From an uncultured Subdoligranulum sp. (GTDB lineage Bacteria > Bacillota > Clostridia > Oscillospirales > Ruminococcaceae): DNA of 49,442 bases. Positions 24,346 through 32,006 of this stretch are shown here, piece by piece (position 1 is the stretch's first letter; each line of letters begins with the position of its first letter). The DNA is taken from positions 1-49,442 of the forward strand of contig UQZO01000015.1 in NCBI GenBank assembly GCA_900545545.1. The letters run 5' to 3'. Under the pieces are notes generated by a model that saw only the letters and a program-made list of their open reading frames with translations, made no database searches and was not told where the DNA came from. The translations under genes were made by a program, and so were the position numbers.

Positions 24346-24638
24346 CTCAAAGGGGGCAACAGCCGCGCACGGCAATTGCCTGACGCGGCTATTTCCCCCT
24401 TTGGATACCGGGTTGCGGTACCCGCATCCTGCGGCGCGCCTTGGGGCGGCGCTTGCACTCTGCGACCGCTGCCCCTGCTCCGCCGCGCTGATTCTGCCGC
24501 AGGCAGCGCGCGGCTCCGCAGCCCCTCGACAAAATTTTGCTCAAAACCGCGCACTCGTCGCGGGCTCCTCGCACACAATTTTGAGCAAAATTTCCCTGTA
24601 GGTGTCGCCATCGTCGGCACATGTCCGCCGATGGCGAC
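24346..24638 (+). repeat. structured repeat, copy B (full, with insertion)
   Basis: Fills the 342-base gap between the MBOAT and SGNH genes. Matches copy A: CAAAGGGGG/CCCCCTTTG stem enclosing AGCCGCG/CGCGGCT and loop GCACGGC..TTGCCTGACG (24348-24402); CCCTCGACAAAAT then a perfect 15-bp stem (24532-24546 with 24579-24593); TTTCCCTGTA; and a 10-bp stem (24604-24613 with 24629-24638) around GTCGGC.CATGTCCGC. About 110 extra GC-rich bases (24415-24520) separate the first helix from the rest. Confidence 0.75.
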
Positions 24639-24682
24639 GGTTTTGAAAATCACTTTGCCGTAACAACAGAAAGGATGGCCAT

Positions 24683-25627
24683 GTGAAAAATATCCTGAAA
24701 AAATTGGCGCTGCTGGCCATTCCGGTGTTGGTGTGGTTGGTGGTGTTTGTGGCCTTTGAGCCCAACAACTACTTCGGGCTCAAAGCTTCCGCCGGGTCCA
24801 GCCAGCCGGTGGCCCGGGTGCGGGCCTACCAGCAAAACCCCGGCACCCGCCTGATCCTGGGCGACAGCCGCCTGGCCCACTTTGACATGGACCTGGTGGA
24901 GGAAGTGAGCGGCCAGAAATGGCAGAACCTTTCCTTCGGCGGTGCTTCTTTGAAAGAGACACTGGACCTGGCCGACTATGTGCTGGGCAGCGGTCACCCG
25001 GTGGACAGCCTGCTGATGGGCCTGTCTTTTTACACCCTCAACGAGGGGTACAACACCGACCGTTTTGCCCAGCTGGAAGAAACGCTGAACAATCCCCTGG
25101 CCTACTGCCTGAATCTGGAATACAACGTCAACGCTCTCACCGTGATGATGGACACCATCCGCGGCACGCCGGACACCATTGAATCCGGCGACTGGGTGGA
25201 GAGCGATTATCTGGCGGACGACGGCACCGTGCTGCCGCTGCACCGCAAACTGTACGACTACCCCGCCACCATCACCCCCAAATGCCGCAACTGGGCGCTG
25301 AACACCGAACAGTTTGAGCGCCTGCACGCCCTGGGCCAGCGCTGCGCCGAGGAAGGGGTACAGCTCATTGTGGTGCTGCCCCCCATGGCAAACAACGTGC
25401 GCACCGAGGTGTGCGACGTGTTCGGCATTACCGAGGCGATGGAAAACGAAGTGCTGCCCACCCTGCGCGCCTGGGCCGACGAGGGTGCCTTTACCCTGCT
25501 GGACTACGAGTGGGCGGGCAGCTGCATCACCGACAACGACACCCAATTTTACGACGGATTCCACCTGGACGAACGCTACGGCCTGCCCGACTGGACGGCC
25601 CAGCTGTTCGGCGACCTGAACGCCTGA
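24683..25627 (+). CDS. SGNH-like membrane-anchored protein, acyltransferase partner
   Basis: 314 residues from GTG 24683 (AAAGGATGG upstream). An N-terminal membrane anchor (residues 8-26) leaves the rest outside the cell. LGDSRLAHFD (59-68) provides the nucleophile Ser62 of the GDS block, and DGFHLDERYG near residue 292 supplies the Asp/His. This matches the DltD/AlgX/PatB group that works with MBOAT acyltransferases on extracellular polymers. It is next to the MBOAT gene, separated only by repeat copy B. Confidence 0.78.
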   Translation: MKNILKKLALLAIPVLVWLVVFVAFEPNNYFGLKASAGSSQPVARVRAYQQNPGTRLILGDSRLAHFDMDLVEEVSGQKWQNLSFGGASLKETLDLADYVLGSGHPVDSLLMGLSFYTLNEGYNTDRFAQLEETLNNPLAYCLNLEYNVNALTVMMDTIRGTPDTIESGDWVESDYLADDGTVLPLHRKLYDYPATITPKCRNWALNTEQFERLHALGQRCAEEGVQLIVVLPPMANNVRTEVCDVFGITEAMENEVLPTLRAWADEGAFTLLDYEWAGSCITDNDTQFYDGFHLDERYGLPDWTAQLFGDLNA

Positions 25628-25644
25628 GGACAAGGAGAGCTTCT

Positions 25645-26958
25645 GTGGCACTGGATTTTTTGATTTTGTATGAGCACACGGTGCGGGAATATGAGAGCGA
25701 CCTGCTGCTCAAATTAGAGCTGGAACGCCGGGGTTACTCGGTGGAGATCCGCCAGCTGCTGGACCCCAAGCATCTGCGGCTGTTCCGCCGGGACAAGCCG
25801 GAAGTGCTGGTGGCCAGTTGCATGTACGATAACGAAGCCATCAACAGCCATGTGTACAATAACATCGGCCGCTGCAACAAGATCGTCAACCTCCACTGGG
25901 AGCAGATGCTTTCCGACACCCAGGAGGAAGGAGACTGGTTCAACATGAACGGCAACGCCAAAAAGTGCATCCAGACCTGCTGGGGCCAGCGCACGGCCCA
26001 GCGGCTGCAGGCCCACGGCATGGAGGCAAAAAACACCCCCGTCACCGGCGCCGTGATGATGGACTTTCTGCGCCCCGAATTTGAAGGGTATTTCCTGGAC
26101 AAGGAGGCCCTGTGCCAAAAATTCGGCCTGGACCCCCACAAGAAACTGCACCTGTATATCTCCAGTTTCGGCTACGCCAGCATGAATGACGACGAAGTGG
26201 CCGAGCTTTCCAAAATGGCGGGCACCGATTTCACCGGCTTTGCCCGCACCAACCGCGTTTCCATGACCGAGACCCTTTCCTGGTTCGACCGGTACCTGGG
26301 CGACCACCCCGAGGTGGAGCTGGTCTACCGCCGCCACCCCAGCGAGTGGAACAGCCCGGCCCTGGAAGCGCTGGCCAAAAAGCGGCCCAACTTCCATGTG
26401 ATCTTTGCGGATTCCGTCAAACAGTGGATCGTGGCGGCGGATTCCATCTCCATCTGGATGAGCACCGCCATCGCCGAGGTGTACATGGCGGGCAAGAGCT
26501 GCCACATCCTGCGCCCGGTGCCCATCGAGCATGAGTATGACCCCGTCATCTACAAGGGCGCCCACTATGTGACCAGCTACGAGGAATTCTGCGCCGCCAT
26601 GGCCGAAGGGTTCCCGCCCTTCCCCATCCGGCGGGAAGTCATTGAAGGCTACTTTGACCCCAGCCCCATCCCGGCCTACCGCCGGATGGCCGACCTGTTG
26701 GAGGATGTGTACAAAAATCCCCCGCGGGACGAGCCCATGGGCGAGGGGTTCAAGCCCCATTTCAATCTGCTGAAATTCTGCGCGCTGGCGGGGGTGCATT
26801 TTCTCTACCGCCGGGGGTGGGAACCCCGCCGGGTCTTTGCCTTCTGCCCGCCGCTGGCCAATTTTGCCCAGCGCATCTACGGCTATGTGGACAAGGCCCA
26901 CGTGACCCCCGAACAGGTCGCCGCCATGACCGACCGCATCCGGCCTTACGTCCGGTAA
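25645..26958 (+). CDS. surface carbohydrate biosynthesis protein (GT-B-like)
   Basis: 437 residues from GTG 25645, with AAGGAG 7 bases upstream, starting 18 bases after the SGNH gene. It has features of the surface-carbohydrate-biosynthesis/capsule glycosyltransferase group: LHWEQM near residue 88, YRRHPSEW in the second domain (the HP motif seen in CDP-glycerol or Kdo-type transferases), and ADSVKQWIVAADSISIWMST, a nucleotide-sugar-site-like segment. It probably adds a unit to a cell-surface polymer at the membrane's inner face. Donor and acceptor unknown. Confidence 0.7.
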   Translation: MALDFLILYEHTVREYESDLLLKLELERRGYSVEIRQLLDPKHLRLFRRDKPEVLVASCMYDNEAINSHVYNNIGRCNKIVNLHWEQMLSDTQEEGDWFNMNGNAKKCIQTCWGQRTAQRLQAHGMEAKNTPVTGAVMMDFLRPEFEGYFLDKEALCQKFGLDPHKKLHLYISSFGYASMNDDEVAELSKMAGTDFTGFARTNRVSMTETLSWFDRYLGDHPEVELVYRRHPSEWNSPALEALAKKRPNFHVIFADSVKQWIVAADSISIWMSTAIAEVYMAGKSCHILRPVPIEHEYDPVIYKGAHYVTSYEEFCAAMAEGFPPFPIRREVIEGYFDPSPIPAYRRMADLLEDVYKNPPRDEPMGEGFKPHFNLLKFCALAGVHFLYRRGWEPRRVFAFCPPLANFAQRIYGYVDKAHVTPEQVAAMTDRIRPYVR

Positions 26959-26968
26959 AGGAGGCTCT

Positions 26969-28426
26969 ATGCCAGACACCGAAAAGAAATCCGCCGCCCA
27001 GAGCTTTGCCGGCAATGTGATGAAATACTCGGTGGCCACCTATTTAGGGTTCGTCATCACCGGCGTGGCGCTCATCGTCAAAGGGCTTTTGCCCAGCGAT
27101 GTGCTGGGTGCCCCGGTCACCTTTATGACCTACACCGCCACCTTCATGAACCTGGGCATTCTGGGGCTGGACCAGGCCCTGCTGCGCTTCTACCACGAGC
27201 CGCCCGCCGGGGCCAAACCCCGCCAGCTCTTTGCCGCCTGCACCCGCATTTCGGTGGTGTTCATGCTGCTGCTGGGGGTGGTGTGCAGCCTCTTCTTTGC
27301 CAAACCCCTGGCCGCCGCCCTGGGCCTGGGTACCGCCGGGCCGGGCATTGTGCCGCTGCTGTTTATAAACGCCGGGCTCTACATGCTGGTGCGGTACCTG
27401 AACGTGCTGCTCCGGCTGGAAAACGACCTGCGGGCCTACACCGCCGAGACGCTCTGGATGCAGACCTGCTACAACCTCGTCTACCTGCTGCCGGGCTTTT
27501 TCACCTCCAACGTCATGATTCTGGCGCTGGCGGCCATCCTCAGCTTCGGCGTGGTGGTCATCGCCTTCGGCTTCAAGTACCGGGCTGCCGTCTTCGGTGC
27601 CCTGCCCGCCCCCATGGCCGCCGGGATTGCACGCACCGTGCTGCCCTACGGCATCGCCCTGGCCCCGGCCCAGATTCTGTTCAGCCTTTCCAGCGGCGTC
27701 TGCCTCTCCTTTGTGAGCAACTACTGCGGCGATACCGCCCAGGGCCTTTTCGCCTTCGGCTACAGCCTGGCCCAGCTGGTCACCGCCATCCAGGCGGGCT
27801 TTTCCACCTACTGGGGGCCCTACGTCTACGCCCATTACCGGGAACAGCAGGAACGCATTGCCCGGGTGCACGACGTACTGAATCTTCTGATTTTCGGCTT
27901 TTTCTGCGTCCTCGTCATGTTCGAGGATGTGGTGTTCTGGATCTTCTCCAACAAGCGGGACTGCCTGGCCATCTTCCCGCTGCTGATGCTGGCGGTGGTG
28001 TTCAACATCCTGTGTGAGGGCACCGTCTACGGCAACTCCATCGCCCGCAAGCCCTGGCACGATACCATCGGCATCGCCATCGGCGCCGGGAGCAACTTTG
28101 TGCTCTGCTCGCTGCTGGTGCCCTCTTTCGGGCTGACCGGCGCGGCCCTGGCTCTGGCCGCCAGCAACGGCCTGGCGTTTTTGTACCGCTCGGTCACCGG
28201 GCAGATGTATTACCGCACCATTCCCAGCTTCCCCAAGACCATCTCGGGCTTTTTGCTGGCCTTTGCGGTAACGGCCATCGGCACGGTGCTGTGGCAGCAT
28301 TTTGTGGTAAAATTCGTGCTGGTGGGCGTGATTTTGTTTATTTATTGTACGCTGTACCGTGCACAGCTCCTGAAATTGTGGCAGATGGGGCTGGGCATCG
28401 TGCGGCGGTATCTCGTCAAGAAGTGA
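26969..28426 (+). CDS. polysaccharide flippase (Wzx-like, MOP superfamily)
   Basis: 485 residues with about 12-14 membrane helices and the MOP/RfbX pattern at the N-terminus (NVMKYSVATYLGFVITGVAL). AAAGGAGG precedes the ATG. Such proteins flip lipid-linked saccharides across the membrane. With the preceding genes it forms a compact operon for making, moving and acylating a surface polymer; the polymerase and initiating transferase are not in the window. Confidence 0.85.
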   Translation: MPDTEKKSAAQSFAGNVMKYSVATYLGFVITGVALIVKGLLPSDVLGAPVTFMTYTATFMNLGILGLDQALLRFYHEPPAGAKPRQLFAACTRISVVFMLLLGVVCSLFFAKPLAAALGLGTAGPGIVPLLFINAGLYMLVRYLNVLLRLENDLRAYTAETLWMQTCYNLVYLLPGFFTSNVMILALAAILSFGVVVIAFGFKYRAAVFGALPAPMAAGIARTVLPYGIALAPAQILFSLSSGVCLSFVSNYCGDTAQGLFAFGYSLAQLVTAIQAGFSTYWGPYVYAHYREQQERIARVHDVLNLLIFGFFCVLVMFEDVVFWIFSNKRDCLAIFPLLMLAVVFNILCEGTVYGNSIARKPWHDTIGIAIGAGSNFVLCSLLVPSFGLTGAALALAASNGLAFLYRSVTGQMYYRTIPSFPKTISGFLLAFAVTAIGTVLWQHFVVKFVLVGVILFIYCTLYRAQLLKLWQMGLGIVRRYLVKK

Positions 28427-28437
28427 GGAAATGAAAC

Positions 28438-29016
28438 ATGAAGCATTGCGGCACCCAGGAACTGGAAACCGGCCGCCTGCTGCTGCGGCGGCTGTCGGTG
28501 GATGACAGCGAAATGATGTACAACAACTGGGCCAGCGACCCGGAGGTTGCCCGGTATCTGCGGTGGAACGCCCACCGCACCTGGGCTGAGACCGCCGAGC
28601 TGCTGAACGAGTGGGAAAAACACTACCCCGACCCCACCTATTACCAGTGGGGCATTGTGGAAAAGCGCAGCGGAGTACTGTTCGGCACCATCAGCATCTT
28701 TTCCGCCGTGGATATGAAAACCGGCTGGCACCTGAACACCGAGCGGCTGGGCCTTCCCTGGGAGACGGGGTATGCCCTGGGCCGCAAATGGTGGAACAAG
28801 GGCTACGCCACCGAGGCGCTGTGCGCCGTGCGGGATTACTGGTTCAACACGGTGGGCGCCCTGTGGCTGGCGGCCTGCCATGCCAACGACAACGTGGCCA
28901 GCAGCGCCGTGCTGCAAAAGGCAGGGTTTGTGTACGACCACGACATCACCGACCACAAATTTGACGGCACGCCGGTGCCCTGCCGGGCGTACCACCTGAT
29001 CAAAGAGGATTTATGA
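28438..29016 (+). CDS. GNAT-family N-acetyltransferase (RimJ/RimL type)
   Basis: 192 residues. Starts with the typical ELETGRLLLRRLSVDDSEMM and has the acetyl-CoA motif region YALGRKWWNKGYATEAL, followed by the CHANDNVASSAVLQKAGF segment of RimJ/L-like enzymes. It acetylates a protein N-terminus or small amine; target unknown. It lies 11 bases after the flippase gene and its stop overlaps the hflX start (ATGA). Confidence 0.88.
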   Translation: MKHCGTQELETGRLLLRRLSVDDSEMMYNNWASDPEVARYLRWNAHRTWAETAELLNEWEKHYPDPTYYQWGIVEKRSGVLFGTISIFSAVDMKTGWHLNTERLGLPWETGYALGRKWWNKGYATEALCAVRDYWFNTVGALWLAACHANDNVASSAVLQKAGFVYDHDITDHKFDGTPVPCRAYHLIKEDL

Positions 29017-30296
29017 GCGAGATTACCTTAGATTTCGGCACCACGGCCCAGAAGCAGACCCAGGGGGAAGCCATCCCGGTGGTGCTGCTGGCGCTGGACC
29101 AGGGCCGCTACGATATGGCCCGCAGCCTGGATGAGCTGCGGGCGCTGGCCGACGCCAACGGCATGGAGGCGGTGGCCGAGGTGGTGCAAAAGCGCGCCGT
29201 GCCCGAAGCCGCCACCATGCTGGGAGAGGGCAAGGTGGCCGAAGCGCGCCTTGTCTGCCAGAACCTGAACGCCCAGGCCGCCATTTTTGACGGCGAACTG
29301 ACGGGCAGCCAGATCCGCAACCTGTCGGCGGCGTTACAGGTGGAGGTGCTGGACCGCACCATGCTGATTCTGGAAATTTTCCGGGCGCGTGCCACCACCA
29401 ACGAGGGCAAGCTGCAGACCGAACTAGCCACCCTGCGCTACCAGCTGCCCCGGCTGCAGGGCCTGGGCGAAAGCCTGAGCCGCCAGGGCGGCGGTGGCGG
29501 CGGCGGGGCCGGTGCCCGCCGCGGCGCCGGTGAAACGAAGCTGGAACTGGACCGCCGCCATCTGCACCAGCGCATCGAACACCTGGAAGGCAAACTACGG
29601 GAGATGGAAAAGCGCCGGGGCGAGACCCGCCGCGCCCGCCGCAAGAACAACGTGCCGGTGATCGCCCTGGTGGGCTACACCAACGTGGGCAAATCCAGCC
29701 TGCTGAACGCTCTGTGCGGGGAACAGATCTTTGAGGCGGACATGCTGTTCGCCACGCTGGACCCCACCGCCCGCAAGCTGACGCTGCCCAGCGGGCTGCA
29801 GGTCATTCTGGTGGATACCGTCGGCTTTGTGAGCCGCCTGCCCCATCACCTGGTGGAGGCCTTCAAGAGCACGCTGGAGGAAGCCGCCTTTGCGGATGTG
29901 ATCCTCAAGGTGGCCGATGCCTCCGACCCCCAGGCCGCCGAGCAGCTGGCCGTCACCGACGAAGTCCTCTCCACGCTGGATTGCGGGGAGATTCCCCAGC
30001 TGGTGGTCTACAACAAATGCGACGCCGCCAACCTGACAGCCTTTGACCCGGCCATGCTGCTGACCAGCGCCAAGACCGGCCGAGGATTGCCGGAGCTTCT
30101 GGCACGTCTCGACGAGGAGCTGGCCCACCGGGTGCGCACCATCGAGGTGGTGCTGCCCTACGACAAGCTGGCCCTGGCGGACATTCTGCGCAGCCGCGGC
30201 AGCGTGCTGGCCGAGGAGTACCGGGAGAACGGCGTCTACTACCAGGGCACCGTGAAGATCGACGATCTGCACCGGTTTGAGCCCTATCTGGTCTGA
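29013..30296 (+). CDS. hflX: ribosome-associated GTPase HflX
   Basis: 427 residues. N-terminal HflX domain, a glycine-rich linker (GGGGGGGAGARRGAGETKLE, a family hallmark), a coiled-coil helix, then the GTPase domain with G1 GYTNVGKSS (near 221), G3 DTVGFV and G4 NKCD. HflX splits or rescues stalled 70S ribosomes under stress. Overlaps the acetyltransferase gene by 4 bases. Confidence 0.96.
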   Translation: MSEITLDFGTTAQKQTQGEAIPVVLLALDQGRYDMARSLDELRALADANGMEAVAEVVQKRAVPEAATMLGEGKVAEARLVCQNLNAQAAIFDGELTGSQIRNLSAALQVEVLDRTMLILEIFRARATTNEGKLQTELATLRYQLPRLQGLGESLSRQGGGGGGGAGARRGAGETKLELDRRHLHQRIEHLEGKLREMEKRRGETRRARRKNNVPVIALVGYTNVGKSSLLNALCGEQIFEADMLFATLDPTARKLTLPSGLQVILVDTVGFVSRLPHHLVEAFKSTLEEAAFADVILKVADASDPQAAEQLAVTDEVLSTLDCGEIPQLVVYNKCDAANLTAFDPAMLLTSAKTGRGLPELLARLDEELAHRVRTIEVVLPYDKLALADILRSRGSVLAEEYRENGVYYQGTVKIDDLHRFEPYLV

Positions 30297-30297
30297 G

Positions 30298-30326
30298 TTG
30301 ACAAGGCCCTGCGGGGCCGCTATACT
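30298..30326 (+). promoter_or_regulatory. promoter of gltX
   Basis: TTGACA (30298-30303), 17-base spacer, TATACT (30321-30326). It begins one base after the hflX stop, so gltX has its own transcript start. Confidence 0.85.
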
Positions 30327-30379
30327 TTCGATAGAAACACAGTACAAACACAGTTCAAACAACAAAGGGGTTTTGTTTT

Positions 30380-31825
30380 ATGGCATCCAATGTACGCACC
30401 CGCTTTGCGCCGTCGCCCACGGGCTATATGCACGTAGGCAACCTGCGCACCGCGCTGTACACCTACCTGCAGGCCCGCCACAACGGCGGCACCTTTATCC
30501 TGCGCATCGAGGACACCGACCAGGGCCGTCTGGTGGAAGGTGCCACCGATATCATCTACGGCACGCTGAAAGCCACCGGCCTGACCTGGGACGAAGGCCC
30601 CGACATCGGCGGCCCTGTCGGCCCCTATGTGCAGAGCGAGCGCATGGGGATGTTCAAGCAGTATGCCGAGCAGCTGGTGAAGGCGGGCAAGGCCTACTAC
30701 TGCTTCTGCACCGAGGAGCGGCTGAACGAGCTGCACGAAGCCCAGCGCGCCGCCGGTGAGATGACCCACTACGACGGGCATTGCCGCAACCTCAGCGAGG
30801 AGGAAGTGGCGGCCAGGCTGGCGGCAGGTGAACCCTATGTCATCCGCCAGAAGATCCCCGAGAGCGGTGTGGCGGGCTTTGACGATGTGGTGTACGGCCA
30901 CATCGAGGTGAACGTCAGTGAGCTGGATGACCAGATCCTCATCAAGACCGACGGCATGCCCACCTACAACTTTGCCAACGTGGTGGACGACCACCTCATG
31001 GGCATCACCCACGTCATCCGCGGCAGCGAGTACCTCTCCTCCACCCCGAAATACAACCTGCTGTACGAGGCTTTCGGCTGGGAGAAGCCGGTGTACGTCC
31101 ACTGCCCGCCGGTGATGAAGGACGCCCAGAACAAGCTGAGCAAGCGCAACGGCGACGCCAGCTACCAGGACCTGGTGGCCAAAGGCTACCTGCCCCAAGC
31201 CGTGCTGAACTATCTTTTGCTGCTGGGCTGGGCGCCGGAAGGCGAGCAGGAGATCTTCTCTCTTGATGAGATGATCAAGATCTGGGACCCCAGCCGCATT
31301 TCCAAGTCCCCGGCCATCTTTGACCCGCTGAAACTGCGGGCCATCAACGCCGCGTACATCCGCGCGCTGGACCCGGCCGAGTTCCGCCGTCTGGCCGACC
31401 CCTTCATCGACAGCGCCGTGCACCGCGACATCGACCGCGATCTGCTCTGCGCCAACCTGCAGCCCCGCTGCGAGGTATTGGAGGATATCCCGCCGCAGCT
31501 GGATTTCTTCGACGCCGTGCTGCCCTACGATGCGGAACTCTACCGCAACAAGAAGCAGAAAACCACGCCGGAATCCGCCAAGGAGGCCCTGACCGCCCTG
31601 CTGCCCGTGCTGGAAGGCATTGCGGACTGGAACCGCGACGCCATCTTTGACGCCTGCAAGGCCCAGGCCGAAGCCATGGAGAAAAAGAACGGCTGGCTGC
31701 TCTATCCCCTGGGCATCGCCCTCTCGGGCAAGAGCCGTACCCCGGGCGGCGGCACCGATCTGGCCGCCATGCTGGGCAAGGAGGAAACCCTCGCCCGCCT
31801 GCGCACCGCCCTGGCGGCGCTGTAA
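30380..31825 (+). CDS. gltX: glutamyl-tRNA synthetase
   Basis: 481 residues; class I synthetase. The HIGH-type motif is APSPTGYMHVG near residue 10 and the KMSKS-type motif is KLSKRNG near 253. It charges tRNA-Glu (and in many Firmicutes tRNA-Gln, followed by amidation). AAAGGGG lies about 10 bases before the ATG. Its TAA stop forms part of the palindrome 31822-32006. Confidence 0.97.
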   Translation: MASNVRTRFAPSPTGYMHVGNLRTALYTYLQARHNGGTFILRIEDTDQGRLVEGATDIIYGTLKATGLTWDEGPDIGGPVGPYVQSERMGMFKQYAEQLVKAGKAYYCFCTEERLNELHEAQRAAGEMTHYDGHCRNLSEEEVAARLAAGEPYVIRQKIPESGVAGFDDVVYGHIEVNVSELDDQILIKTDGMPTYNFANVVDDHLMGITHVIRGSEYLSSTPKYNLLYEAFGWEKPVYVHCPPVMKDAQNKLSKRNGDASYQDLVAKGYLPQAVLNYLLLLGWAPEGEQEIFSLDEMIKIWDPSRISKSPAIFDPLKLRAINAAYIRALDPAEFRRLADPFIDSAVHRDIDRDLLCANLQPRCEVLEDIPPQLDFFDAVLPYDAELYRNKKQKTTPESAKEALTALLPVLEGIADWNRDAIFDACKAQAEAMEKKNGWLLYPLGIALSGKSRTPGGGTDLAAMLGKEETLARLRTALAAL

Positions 31826-32006
31826 CCCGCGTAAAGGGTACTGTCCTGTTCTTGTCCTTTTCTTGTAAGAAAAGGACCAAAAGAACTTTCAATTAAAAAT
31901 CAGGAGGTCATGGCGTATGCCATGACCTCCTGATTTTTGTTTGGAGTTTCTTTGGTTCTTTCTTTGCAAAGAAAGAACAGGAACAAGCACCCCTTACGCG
32001 GGTTAC
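31822..32006. repeat. nested palindrome between gltX and the EF-G gene
   Basis: Outer arms GTAACCCGCGTAAAGGGT (31822-31839) and its complement with one change (31989-32006) enclose three hairpins: CCTTTTCTT-GT-AAGAAAAGG (about 31857-31876), a perfect 20-bp stem with loop GTAT (31896-31939), and GTTCTTTCTTT-GC-AAAGAAAGAAC (31955-31978). The central stem could act as a bidirectional terminator. The stop codons of both convergent genes are the outermost bases of the arms. Confidence 0.8.
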
